From the NCBI RefSeq assembly GCF_025264625.1, contig NZ_CP093313.1, positions 1,860,001 to 1,924,000 on the forward strand: a stretch of 64,000 bases of DNA, in the 5' to 3' direction. The notes under the pieces were generated by a model. The model was given only the letters and a program-made list of their open reading frames with translations. It ran no database searches and had not been told where the DNA came from. Positions 19,235 through 27,421 of the stretch are shown here, in pieces. Each line of letters starts with the position of its first letter. Positions within the stretch are counted from its first letter, which is position 1. The stretch comes from Occallatibacter riparius. Its GTDB lineage: Bacteria > Acidobacteriota > Terriglobia > Terriglobales > Acidobacteriaceae. The translations under genes and the position numbers were made by a program.

Positions 19235-19708
19235 ATGGGTGAAACGAAATTAAGCGTGAACGGCAAGAGCCTCCGCGTGAATGCGCCCGCGGAGGAGAGT
19301 CTTCTTTCAGTCCTGCGCAACCGCCTGGACTTGACCGGAACGAAATACGGCTGCGGCGAAGGCCAATGCGGCGCGTGCACCGTGCTGATGAATGGGCGTG
19401 CGACGCGCTCGTGTCTGACGCCGGTGAGCGCAGCCGTCGGTGCGAAGATCGTCACGATTGAAGGTCTGGAGCAGGACGGGAAGCTCTCACCAGTGCAGGA
19501 GGCGTTTGTCGAAGAGGGCGCATTCCAGTGCGGCTACTGCACGGCGGGCATGATCATGTCGGCCACCTCCCTGCTGAACGAGACGCACGATCCAAGCGAA
19601 GAGCAGATTGTAGCGGGCATGGATGGCAATGTGTGTCGATGCGGAACTTATCCGCGCATTGTGCAAGCGGTGAGGCTGGCGTCGCGGCTGGCGGGAGGCC
19701 GCTCATGA
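19235..19708 (+). CDS. (2Fe-2S)-binding small subunit of a xanthine-dehydrogenase-family hydroxylase
   Basis: 157 residues, the standard length. It carries both iron-sulfur sites: the plant-type ferredoxin motif CGEGQCGACTVL plus a downstream C (residues about 42-62), and the C-terminal four-cysteine site in CGYCTAGM and NVCRCGTY (about 97-140). It transfers electrons from the molybdenum centre to an external acceptor. The stop codon overlaps the ATG of the large subunit (ATGA, 19705-19708). There is no FAD-binding middle subunit, as in isoquinoline 1-oxidoreductase-type (IorAB) enzymes, which pass electrons to a cytochrome or quinone rather than NAD. Confidence 0.93.
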   Translation: MGETKLSVNGKSLRVNAPAEESLLSVLRNRLDLTGTKYGCGEGQCGACTVLMNGRATRSCLTPVSAAVGAKIVTIEGLEQDGKLSPVQEAFVEEGAFQCGYCTAGMIMSATSLLNETHDPSEEQIVAGMDGNVCRCGTYPRIVQAVRLASRLAGGRS

Positions 19709-21810
19709 GCACTATCTCCGCGAGGATCGATCGGCGTGGTTTCCTCAAAGGATTGAGCGCGGGGCTGCTGGTGGCTTTGTGTGCGGATGCGACGTGGACA
19801 CAGGAGTCGGGGCGAGGCTTCGGCGGCCATGAACTGCCGAATGATATCAGCGCATGGATTCACATCGCCGCGGATGGGCGCGTGACGGTGTTTACAGGCA
19901 AGGTCGAGGTCGGGCAGAACATCCGTACATCGCTGGCGCAGCTTGTTGCCGAAGAGCTGCGCTTGCCGTTCGACCGGATCACGATGATTATGGGGGACAC
20001 CGATCTGGTTCCGTGGGACATGGGCACGTTCGGCAGCCGCAGCACGCCAACCATGGGACCGCAATTGCGGACCATGGCCGCGGCGACGCGGCAGATGCTT
20101 CTGGAGCAGGCGGCGAGCGTATGGAAGATCGATGCAGCTTCGCTCACGGCGACGGATGGGAAGATCAGTGACGGAAAGCGATCTATTGGCTACGGTGAGC
20201 TGACGCGCGGCAAGAAGCTGGTAAAGGTCGTGTCGGCTCAGGAGGCGTTGACGCCCGCGACAGATTGGAAGATCGCGGGAACTCCGGTGCGCAAGGTTGG
20301 CGGGCGCGATTTTGTGACGGGGAAGCACAAGTTCCCTTCTGATATTTCGCGGCCCGGGGTGCTGCACGGAGCGCTTCTACGGCCTGGCGGGTTCAACGCG
20401 ACGCTCGTTTCAATGGACAGCAGTGCTGCTGAAGCCATGCCCGGTGTGAAGGTGCTGCGGGATGGCGATTTTATTGGGGTGGTAGCTGCAGATGATTTCG
20501 CGGCGAAGCGTGCGGTCGCGTCGATTCACGCAAAGTGGAATGTTCCATCGCAGCAGGGGAACGAGGGTCTTTTCGAGTACCTGAAGAACACTCCCGACCC
20601 GGAGGAGAGAAGCGGCCCAGGGCACAAGACTGGCTCTGTTGAGCAAGCGATGAGCGCGGCGGAAGTCAAGCTCGACGATCCCTATACAGTGCAGTACATC
20701 GCACATGCGCCGCTCGAGCCGCGCGCTGCAGTAGCGGAGTGGGAGAACGGGAAGCTGACGGTGTGGACAGGAACGCAGCGACCGTTCGGAGTGCAGGAAG
20801 AGCTGATGCAGTATTTCAAGCTGCCGGCAGAGCAGGTGCGTGTTATCCAGCCGGACATGGGCAGCGGATACGGCGGGAAGCATTCGGGAGAAGCGGCGCT
20901 GGAGGCGGCACGTCTTGCGAAAGCTGCCGGCAAGCCGGTGAAGTTGGTGTGGACGCGGGAGGAGGAATTCACGTGGGCGTATCTTCGTCCGGCGGGGCTC
21001 ATTGAGATCAGGGCGGGAGCACGGCGCGATGGGACACTTGTTGCGTGGGAGCACCACAACTACAACTCGGGACCATCGGCGATCGAGACTCCCTACGAGG
21101 TGCCGAACCAGTTGATTCAGTATCATCCTGCTAAGTCGCCGCTGCGGCAGGGTTCGTATCGTGCGCTGGCCGCGACGGCGAATAACTTCGCGCGCGAGTC
21201 GCACATGGACGCGATGGCGCACGCCGTCGGCATGGATTCGCTGGAGTTTCGACTTAAGAATCTGAAAAACGAGCGGCTGCGCGCGGTTCTGCAAGCGGCG
21301 GCTGAGAAGTTCGGCTGGAAGGACGCAAAGTCTACGGCGGAGCGCGGATTCGGGATCGCGTGCGGTACGGACAAAGGCGGCTATATTTCTTCGTGTGCCG
21401 AAGTGGAGATCGATTCGAGCAAGACGATTCATGTGCGGCGCGTGGTGACAGCGTGGGAATCGGGGGCGGCCGTGAACCCAGATGGCTTGCGCAACCAGCA
21501 GATGGGCGCAATCGTGCAGGCGCTGGGTGGTGCGTTGTTCGAGCACATTGTGTTTGGCGATGGAAAGATTCGCAATCCGCTGTTTTCGCAATATCGGTTG
21601 CCGCGGTTCAGCGATACGCCAAAGATCGATATTGTGCTGCTCGATCGCAAAGATCTTCCGTCAGCGGGTGCGGGTGAGATCGGGCTTATTGCGCTGGCGC
21701 CGTCAGTTGGCAATGCGATCTTCGCAGCTACGGGCATACGCGTGCGCAATATGCCGCTGGCGCCGGGCGTCAAAGTACCGGGCATTGCGGAGTCACCGTT
21801 CCGCAGCTAA
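19705..21810 (+). CDS. Molybdopterin-binding large subunit of a Tat-exported aldehyde/isoquinoline-type hydroxylase
   Basis: 701 residues from ATG 19705, which overlaps the small-subunit stop. A twin-arginine signal (DRRGFLKGLSAGLLVALCA) implies folded export to the periplasm together with the small subunit. Xanthine dehydrogenase family features: the MoCo-binding segment with MGTFGSRSTPTMGPQLR, the GSGYGGKHSGE loop, RALAATANNFARES, and the catalytic glutamate E658 in GAGEIGLIAL. It hydroxylates an aldehyde or N-heterocycle using water; the substrate cannot be read from the sequence. Its stop overlaps the stop of the convergent SDR gene by three bases. No XdhC/CoxI maturation factor is adjacent. 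Confidence 0.9.
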   Translation: MSTISARIDRRGFLKGLSAGLLVALCADATWTQESGRGFGGHELPNDISAWIHIAADGRVTVFTGKVEVGQNIRTSLAQLVAEELRLPFDRITMIMGDTDLVPWDMGTFGSRSTPTMGPQLRTMAAATRQMLLEQAASVWKIDAASLTATDGKISDGKRSIGYGELTRGKKLVKVVSAQEALTPATDWKIAGTPVRKVGGRDFVTGKHKFPSDISRPGVLHGALLRPGGFNATLVSMDSSAAEAMPGVKVLRDGDFIGVVAADDFAAKRAVASIHAKWNVPSQQGNEGLFEYLKNTPDPEERSGPGHKTGSVEQAMSAAEVKLDDPYTVQYIAHAPLEPRAAVAEWENGKLTVWTGTQRPFGVQEELMQYFKLPAEQVRVIQPDMGSGYGGKHSGEAALEAARLAKAAGKPVKLVWTREEEFTWAYLRPAGLIEIRAGARRDGTLVAWEHHNYNSGPSAIETPYEVPNQLIQYHPAKSPLRQGSYRALAATANNFARESHMDAMAHAVGMDSLEFRLKNLKNERLRAVLQAAAEKFGWKDAKSTAERGFGIACGTDKGGYISSCAEVEIDSSKTIHVRRVVTAWESGAAVNPDGLRNQQMGAIVQALGGALFEHIVFGDGKIRNPLFSQYRLPRFSDTPKIDIVLLDRKDLPSAGAGEIGLIALAPSVGNAIFAATGIRVRNMPLAPGVKVPGIAESPFRS

Positions 21811-22808
21811 ATTGCTCGCCTTTTGAGCAGTGCCCAAGCTGCGGCCGCGATGCCGATGCTCAACGCGGTGCCTAGGAGCCCGGAGTGTTCTTCGGCCCAT
21901 GCTTCAGCGCTCCAGGTTTTTGCCCGCTCGTTGAAGGCACCATGCGCGCCGTGATCGCCGGGTAAAGGATCGTAGAGATTGTCGGGCTTATGGGGATCGG
22001 CGGCTCCGTCGTATTGCTGCGATTCATAGCCTTGCTTCGCCAGATAGTGATCCGCATAGGAAGGCACGAGCTTGTTTCCGAAGACAGCCTTCACGACGGA
22101 CCACGCGCCGTACCACTCGCGACGCTGAGGATGATGGGCAGCGTGATAGATGAGCCGCGCCGCGACTTCGGGCTGATAGATGGGCGGAACGGGCTGCGCC
22201 TTGCGAGGAAGACGGCTGCGCACCCATCCGAATTGCGGTGTGTTCAGCGCCGGCATCTGAACCATCGTCGTTTGGACATTGCTGCCGTCGTGGAGCAGCT
22301 CGGTGCGGAGAGCGGCAAAGAAGCCAAGGATGGCGTGCTTTGAGGCGCAATAGGCCGCCTGCAGAGGGATGCTGCGGTATGCGAGTGCTGAGCCTACATG
22401 GACGATCGTGCCGCGATCGCGCGGCAGCATGTATTTCAGCGCGGCTAGCGATCCATACACGTAGCCGAGATAGGTCACTTCCGTTACTCGCTTGAACTCC
22501 TCCGGCGTCATTTCTCGGATGGGAGAGAATACCGATGCCATCGCGTTGTTCACCCAGATGTCAATGGGGCCGAGCTCGCGCTCGACGCGATCGGCTGCTG
22601 CCTGCAGCTGCTGGGCATCTGCAACGTCGGCCTGCAGCACAAGAGCTCTTCCGCCGAATGCTTCAACCTCCCGCGCTGCGGCTTCTAAGCCATCGCGTCC
22701 ACGCGCGATAAGCCCCACGTGTGCTCCGTGCCGCGCGAACTCGCGAACGGCGGCGCGTCCTACTCCGGCGGAGGCTCCTGTGATGACGACTACCTCATGT
22801 TTTCTCAC
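21807..22808 (-). CDS. SDR family oxidoreductase
   Basis: 333 residues. Classical short-chain dehydrogenase: N-terminal Rossmann motif TGASAGVG (10-17), NNAM in place of NNAG (87-90), catalytic S140 and YCASK (Y153, K157). The R residues after the third beta-strand (ARGRDG) suggest NADPH preference. A C-terminal extension (about 240-333) ends in a hydrophobic segment (ALSIGIAAAAWALLKRR) that may anchor the protein to the membrane. Substrate unknown. Convergent with the molybdenum hydroxylase and divergent from the kdp kinase gene, so its promoter is in the shared 163-bp gap. Confidence 0.88.
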   Translation of the reverse strand: MRKHEVVVITGASAGVGRAAVREFARHGAHVGLIARGRDGLEAAAREVEAFGGRALVLQADVADAQQLQAAADRVERELGPIDIWVNNAMASVFSPIREMTPEEFKRVTEVTYLGYVYGSLAALKYMLPRDRGTIVHVGSALAYRSIPLQAAYCASKHAILGFFAALRTELLHDGSNVQTTMVQMPALNTPQFGWVRSRLPRKAQPVPPIYQPEVAARLIYHAAHHPQRREWYGAWSVVKAVFGNKLVPSYADHYLAKQGYESQQYDGAADPHKPDNLYDPLPGDHGAHGAFNERAKTWSAEAWAEEHSGLLGTALSIGIAAAAWALLKRRAI

Positions 22809-22862
22809 GTCATGCTCCCAGCCACGTTGGATGCGTCCTGTGAAGCACTGGGTGGGTGACCA

Positions 22863-22897
22863 CGTTTATGTGCCGTTTAGGCGATTGCGAGTACCAT
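22863..22897 (+). promoter_or_regulatory. Candidate KdpE box and -10 element upstream of the kdp kinase/kdpE unit
   Basis: The box CGTTTATGTGCCGTTTAG (22863-22880) contains the direct repeat CGTTTA-N5-CGTTTA (11-bp period), the layout expected for an OmpR/KdpE-type dimer. TACCAT (22892-22897) starts exactly 11 bp after the box, serving as -10. The box therefore takes the place of a -35 element, as in Pho boxes. The same 18 bases with the same spacing occur upstream of kdpFABC (25327-25361). Confidence 0.7.
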
Positions 22898-22971
22898 GTC
22901 AATCAGCGATTCCGGTAATTGGATGAAACTGTCCCACCGCTGGAGAAGCCGGATCGCCAGGCTAGACCGCT

Positions 22972-24519
22972 ATGACTGCTGTACGCTCCGTCAACATGCC
23001 TGAAAGTGCGCTCCGCGACGCTGTTGACACAAAGCAGATTCCGGAGCCGCCGAGGATCTCTCGCGCGGCACGGCAATCATTTCATTTGATTCTTCGCTCA
23101 GCAGTAGGCCTTGGTGTTGTCCTGGCGACGACGTTTATCTTCTCGCGGGTGGTGCCGCTGAATGCAACCACCGCAGGATTCTGCTTTCTGGTCTCCATTC
23201 TTCTGATTGCCACAAAGGGCGGACTGGTTGAAGCTACTGTCGCCTCAGTCGCGGCGATGCTCTGTTTCAACTTCTTCTTTCTGCCACCGGTCGGCACATT
23301 CACCATCGCCGATCCACAGAACTGGATTGCGCTGTTCGCGTTTCTGGCGACGTCGCTCACTGCGAGCCAATTATCGGCGCGGGCGAAGATGCGTACGCTG
23401 GAGTCGGAAGAGAGAAGGAATGAGATTGAGAGGCTCTACTCTCTCAGCCGGGCTCTGCTGCTGATCGACACGTCACTGCCGATAGCGAATCAGATTGTCC
23501 ACCAGATATTCACCACCTGTGGATTCTTCGGAATCGCTCTTTATACCCGCTCCAGTGGAGAGATCTATTGCGTAGGGCTGGAGCAGGCAGAAGTGGAAGA
23601 CAAGCTCCGCGAGTCCGCGGTGCGTTCCGCGGTGCTGAAGGGAGAGTCGTCTAATCTGGTTGTCACTCCGATTCGCCTCGGCGGAGAACCGATTGGCAGC
23701 ATCGCGCTGAGCGGCGGGGAATTTTCTGACGCCGCTTTGCAGTCGCTGGTGAATCTGGTGGCCATTGGACTAGAGCGCGCCAACGCCCAAAAAGCCGTGA
23801 CCCAGGCGGAGGTGGCGCGACAGGGTGAGGAACTCAAATCGACGATGCTGGACGCACTGGCGCACGAGTTCAAGACGCCGCTGACATCGATCAAGGCGGT
23901 CACCAGCGATCTGCTATCGGATTCACCGAACGTGCTTCAGCCGCATCAGCACGAACTAATTGAGATTGTGGACGAGTCTGCAGACAGGCTGTCGAAACTG
24001 GTGTCGGATGCCATTCAACTGGCGCGGATCGAAGGGGGAACATTTCGCCTCAACCTGGGCACGCATTTTCCACGATCACTGGTGAATGCCGCGCTGCGCC
24101 AGATGAAATCGCTAACTGAGGCACGCGAAATTCGCGTGGATGTTCCGGAAGAACTGCCGCCAGTGCGCGTGGATGCGGAGCTTATCCAAGTGGTGCTCAC
24201 GCATTTACTCGACAACTCGCTCAAGTACTCTCCGTCTGGAAGCCCGATCCGGATCGGAGGGCATCTACAGGATGGCAAGGTCATCCTCTTCCTCGCCGAC
24301 AAAGGTAAAGGTATTCGTGAAGAGGAGCGTGAAAGAGTCTTTGAGAAGTTCTATCGCGGCAAGAGTGAACGTCACCTGCAGGGGACCGGAATGGGACTTC
24401 CTATTGCGCGCGAGATACTGCGCGCGCATGGCGAAGACATTACGTTGACCAGCGGTCCGGAGCAGGGGACGGAGTTTTCATTCGGTCTTCCTGTAGCGCC
24501 GGGAGGATCCGCGGAATGA
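22972..24519 (+). CDS. kdpD: KdpD-type sensor histidine kinase lacking the N-terminal KdpD/USP region
   Basis: 515 residues, against about 900 for full KdpD. Four membrane segments (about 37-133, DUF4118-type), a GAF-like domain (about 150-270), HisKA with H298 in LAHEFKTPL, and HATPase with N-box LLDNSLKYSP, G1 DKGKGI, F-box FEKFYRG and G2 GTGMGLPIA. This corresponds to the C-terminal half of KdpD. The missing N-terminal nucleotide-binding and universal-stress domains are encoded twice, separately, at 30398-32624. It overlaps kdpE by ATGA (24516-24519). Signal expected: low potassium or turgor. A candidate KdpE box at 22863-22880 suggests autoregulation. Confidence 0.88.
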   Translation: MTAVRSVNMPESALRDAVDTKQIPEPPRISRAARQSFHLILRSAVGLGVVLATTFIFSRVVPLNATTAGFCFLVSILLIATKGGLVEATVASVAAMLCFNFFFLPPVGTFTIADPQNWIALFAFLATSLTASQLSARAKMRTLESEERRNEIERLYSLSRALLLIDTSLPIANQIVHQIFTTCGFFGIALYTRSSGEIYCVGLEQAEVEDKLRESAVRSAVLKGESSNLVVTPIRLGGEPIGSIALSGGEFSDAALQSLVNLVAIGLERANAQKAVTQAEVARQGEELKSTMLDALAHEFKTPLTSIKAVTSDLLSDSPNVLQPHQHELIEIVDESADRLSKLVSDAIQLARIEGGTFRLNLGTHFPRSLVNAALRQMKSLTEAREIRVDVPEELPPVRVDAELIQVVLTHLLDNSLKYSPSGSPIRIGGHLQDGKVILFLADKGKGIREEERERVFEKFYRGKSERHLQGTGMGLPIAREILRAHGEDITLTSGPEQGTEFSFGLPVAPGGSAE

Positions 24520-25208
24520 GTGCAAGGATTCTAGTCATCGATGACGATCCGCAGATTCGGCGCGTAATGCGTTCGACGCTCACCGCACACGGATACCAGG
24601 TGAACGATGCGCGCACAGGTGAAGAGGGGCTGGAAGAGCTCCGCAACAGCAACTACGATCTGGTGCTGCTCGACATGAACATGCCAGGAATGGGCGGCAT
24701 GGAGACATGCCGGATGATCAGGTCGAGCTCCGAGATCGCCATCGTTATGCTCACGGTGAACAACGCAGAGCGGCAGAAGGTAGAAGCGCTCGACGCCGGG
24801 GCAGATGATTATGTGACCAAGCCGTTCAGCACGCCGGAACTGCTGGCGCGGATCCGCGCGACTCTTCGCCGATTACCGCAGGCGCCAGGCCAGGCGAATC
24901 TCCAGCCGCTTGTTGCAGAAGGCGTAAACCTGGATTTGTCGTCGCGCGAAGTGACCGTGCGCGGACAAACATCGCGCCTCACCGCGAGGGAGTTCGAACT
25001 GCTGTCCTATCTTCTGGCCAGGCCGAACAAAACGCTTGCGCATCGCGAGTTGCTGCAGGCTGTTTGGGGACCGGACTATGGTGATGAGCTCGAGTATCTG
25101 CGAGTGTTCATCAACCGGCTGCGAAAGAAGCTTGAGCCTGATCCATCGAAACCGCGCTTTCTGGTCACCGACGCCTGGGCAGGGTACCGGTTCCATCTTC
25201 CTCAATAG
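24516..25208 (+). CDS. kdpE: Response regulator KdpE
   Basis: 230 residues, standard for an OmpR/PhoB-type regulator. Receiver domain (1-120) with acidic pocket D9-D11, phosphoacceptor D53 in LVLLDMNMPGMGG, and the conserved T and K (TVNN..., VTKPF). The winged-helix DNA-binding domain (about 130-228) contains LTAREFELLSYLLARPNK and LEYLRVFINRLRKKLEPDPSKPRFLVT, the KdpE signature region. Co-translated with the kinase (ATGA overlap). Its probable target boxes lie at 22863-22880 and 25327-25344, with an inverted partial copy at 25221-25231. Confidence 0.95.
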   Translation: MSARILVIDDDPQIRRVMRSTLTAHGYQVNDARTGEEGLEELRNSNYDLVLLDMNMPGMGGMETCRMIRSSSEIAIVMLTVNNAERQKVEALDAGADDYVTKPFSTPELLARIRATLRRLPQAPGQANLQPLVAEGVNLDLSSREVTVRGQTSRLTAREFELLSYLLARPNKTLAHRELLQAVWGPDYGDELEYLRVFINRLRKKLEPDPSKPRFLVTDAWAGYRFHLPQ

Positions 25209-25220
25209 CTGCCATTCCAA

Positions 25221-25231
25221 GCACATAAACG
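25221..25231 (-). promoter_or_regulatory. Inverted partial copy of the candidate KdpE box
   Basis: GCACATAAACG is the exact reverse complement of the first 11 bases (CGTTTATGTGC) of the 18-bp box found at 22863 and 25327. It lies just after the kdpE stop and about 96 bp upstream of the kdpFABC box, so it may be an auxiliary site for regulator binding. Confidence 0.45.
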
Positions 25232-25326
25232 AATGAAGAATGCTCCATCTCTGCTTGACGCGGAGGCGCGATGCTGCGTGCCTGCGAGCTGCTCGGCAGC
25301 GGCGAGTTTAGCCCGCTGTTACGGAC

Positions 25327-25361
25327 CGTTTATGTGCCGTTTAGCTGCTCGCACCTACGAT
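25327..25361 (+). promoter_or_regulatory. Candidate KdpE box and -10 element upstream of kdpFABC
   Basis: CGTTTATGTGCCGTTTAG (25327-25344) is identical over 18 bases to the box before the kinase gene. TACGAT (25356-25361) begins exactly 11 bp after it and serves as -10; predicted start near 25368. E. coli KdpE also recognises T-rich tandem repeats. Confidence 0.75.
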
Positions 25362-25416
25362 ACGCAATGACAGCAGGCATGCACGAGCATGCTCTGTGAT
25401 GCAGCCAGAGGTGATC

Positions 25417-25500
25417 ATGCTGGATCTGTTCTACGTCGCGATCGTAATCGCGTTCTTTGTCTTGCTCTGGGGCTTTACCAAAGCCGCAGACCGGCTTTAG
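25417..25500 (+). CDS. 27-residue single-span membrane protein at the head of the kdpFABC unit
   Basis: ATG 25417 is preceded by AGAGGTG at Shine-Dalgarno distance (ATG 25399 is an in-frame alternative). The peptide begins MLDLFYVAIVIAFFVLLWGF and ends with a polar TKAADRL tail: one hydrophobic helix with a short cytoplasmic-type end. Its stop codon TAG is part of TAGGAGAA, which serves as the ribosome-binding site of kdpF, nine bases before that start, so the two are translationally coupled. Size, topology and position suggest a KdpF-like accessory peptide or small regulator of the Kdp pump. I do not know a name for it. Confidence 0.65.
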   Translation: MLDLFYVAIVIAFFVLLWGFTKAADRL

Positions 25501-25509
25501 GAGAAATCG

Positions 25510-25593
25510 ATGGAATACGCCATTGCGGGGATCATCACGGTTTTTCTGTTTGCTTACCTGGTGTACGCGCTTCTGCGGCCCGAGAAATTCTGA
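25510..25593 (+). CDS. kdpF: Potassium-transporting ATPase subunit KdpF
   Basis: 27 residues beginning MEYAIAGIITVFLFAYLVYA and ending LLRPEKF. The single membrane helix followed by the Y-A-L-L-R-P-E-[KR]-F ending is the KdpF signature. KdpF is a lipid-like stabilising subunit of the KdpFABC complex. It lies 9 bp before kdpA, and its ribosome-binding site overlaps the stop of the preceding small gene. Confidence 0.93.
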   Translation: MEYAIAGIITVFLFAYLVYALLRPEKF

Positions 25594-25602
25594 GGTCTTG
25601 TC

Positions 25603-27393
25603 ATGACTTGGATTGGCATCGCACAGATTCTTACTTTCTTCGTCATCATTGTCGCCATCACGAAGCCAATTGGAACCTTCATGTTTCGTGTCTTCGAGGG
25701 CCAGCGCACATTTCTTCATCCAGTACTGGGGCCCGTGGAGCGCCTGGTCTATCGGGTTAGCGGCATTCGAGAAAACGAAGAGCAGACCTGGGTACGCTAT
25801 GCGGCGTCGCTGCTCTCACTGAGCATATTCAGTTTTCTGTTCGTGTATTTTATCCAGCGGTTACAGGGCTTCTTGCCCCTGAATCCCATGCACTTCTCAA
25901 CGCCGCAGGCCCCGGCGGGCGCCACGCCGATGACGCCCGACCTCGCCATGAATACGGCAGCCAGTTTCATGACCAACACCAACTGGCAGTCGTATTCGCC
26001 CGACACAACGATGAGCTATCTGACGCAGATGGCGGCGCTCGCCGTGCAGAACTTCGTGTCGGCGGCGGCGGGCATTGCGGTTGCGGTGGCACTGATCCGC
26101 GGATTCGCGCGGCACACCACGAAGACCATCGGCAACTTCTGGGCGGACGTGGTGCGCTGCACGGTTTACATCTTGCTGCCTGTTTGCATGCTGACCACGC
26201 TGTTCTTCGTTTCGCAGGGCTGCATTCAGAACTTCAAGGGACCGGTGACCGCACAGACCCTCGAAAACGGGGCGCAGCAGGTTATCGAACAGGGGCCGCT
26301 GGCGTCGCAGCTTTCCATCAAGATGCTGGGCACGAATGGCGGCGGATTCTTCAATGCCAACTCCGCGCACCCTTATGAGAATCCCAACCCGGCGTCGAAC
26401 TTCCTGCAGCTGATCCTGATCTTCTCGTTGGGCGCTGGATTGACTTACATGTTTGGCAAGGCGGTGAAAGACACGAGACAGGGTTGGGCGATATTTACTG
26501 CCATGTCTGCGTTGTTCTTTGTCGGCGTCTTCGTCTGCTACTGGGCAGAGCAGCGCGGCAATCCATTGGTGACGAAGATGGGCGTGGCGCAGACGTACGA
26601 CAAGAGCCAGCCCGGCGGCAACATGGAAGGCAAGGAACTCCGCTTCGGCATTGCGCAGTCGACGCTGTTCGCGACGGTCACTACGGACGCGAGCTGTGGC
26701 GCGATCAACAGCTGGCATGACAGCTTTACGCCGCTTGGGGGCCTGGTGCCGCTGTTCAACATCCAGACCGACGAGGTGATCTTCGGCGGTGTTGGCGCGG
26801 GGCTCTACAGCATGCTGCTCTATGTGATCATCGCGGTTTTCATCGGCGGATTGATGGTGGGGCGCACGCCGGAATATGTGGGCAAGAAGATTGAGCAGAA
26901 GGAAGTGAAGATGGCCATTATTGCCGTGCTGGCCACGTCCTTGTGCATTCTCCTCTTCACCGCGCTCAGCTCAGTCGCTCCGTTCGCAAAGGGCGGCTAC
27001 TGGAATGCGCCGGGTGCAGCGGTAGCGAACACCAATAACAACGGCGCGCATGGACTCTCCGAGATCCTCTATGCGTACTCAAGCGGCGCCGGCAACAACG
27101 GCAGCGCGTTCGCGGGAATCAACGCAAACACGCCCTGGTACAACCTGACGCTTGCGCTCGATATGCTTGTGGGCCGCTTCCTCTTCATCATTCCGGCACT
27201 GGCTATCGCAGGCAGTCTCGCCTCAAAGAAGCTAATCCCTGTAACTAGCGGCACTTTGCCGACACACGGCACGCTGTTTGTGGTTCTGATTCTCGGCACA
27301 GTAGTGATTGTGGGCGCACTGACGTACTTTCCAGTGCTTTCGCTTGGCCCAATCGTTGAGCACTTCCAGATGCTCAACGGGAAGCTGTTTTGA
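25603..27393 (+). CDS. kdpA: Potassium-transporting ATPase subunit KdpA
   Basis: 596 residues, slightly longer than the E. coli subunit (557). A polytopic membrane protein with about ten helices and four K+-channel-like pore loops; the clearest is TNGGGFFNANSAHPYENP (about 245-262). It is the potassium-selective translocating subunit of the P-type KdpFABC pump. The loop after the second helix (about 90-130) is longer than usual. It is 28 bp upstream of kdpB and belongs to the F-A-B-C unit controlled by the box at 25327-25344. Confidence 0.97.
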   Translation: MTWIGIAQILTFFVIIVAITKPIGTFMFRVFEGQRTFLHPVLGPVERLVYRVSGIRENEEQTWVRYAASLLSLSIFSFLFVYFIQRLQGFLPLNPMHFSTPQAPAGATPMTPDLAMNTAASFMTNTNWQSYSPDTTMSYLTQMAALAVQNFVSAAAGIAVAVALIRGFARHTTKTIGNFWADVVRCTVYILLPVCMLTTLFFVSQGCIQNFKGPVTAQTLENGAQQVIEQGPLASQLSIKMLGTNGGGFFNANSAHPYENPNPASNFLQLILIFSLGAGLTYMFGKAVKDTRQGWAIFTAMSALFFVGVFVCYWAEQRGNPLVTKMGVAQTYDKSQPGGNMEGKELRFGIAQSTLFATVTTDASCGAINSWHDSFTPLGGLVPLFNIQTDEVIFGGVGAGLYSMLLYVIIAVFIGGLMVGRTPEYVGKKIEQKEVKMAIIAVLATSLCILLFTALSSVAPFAKGGYWNAPGAAVANTNNNGAHGLSEILYAYSSGAGNNGSAFAGINANTPWYNLTLALDMLVGRFLFIIPALAIAGSLASKKLIPVTSGTLPTHGTLFVVLILGTVVIVGALTYFPVLSLGPIVEHFQMLNGKLF

Positions 27394-27421
27394 GCTGGCT
27401 TAAAGAACAAGGAGCTGACAG

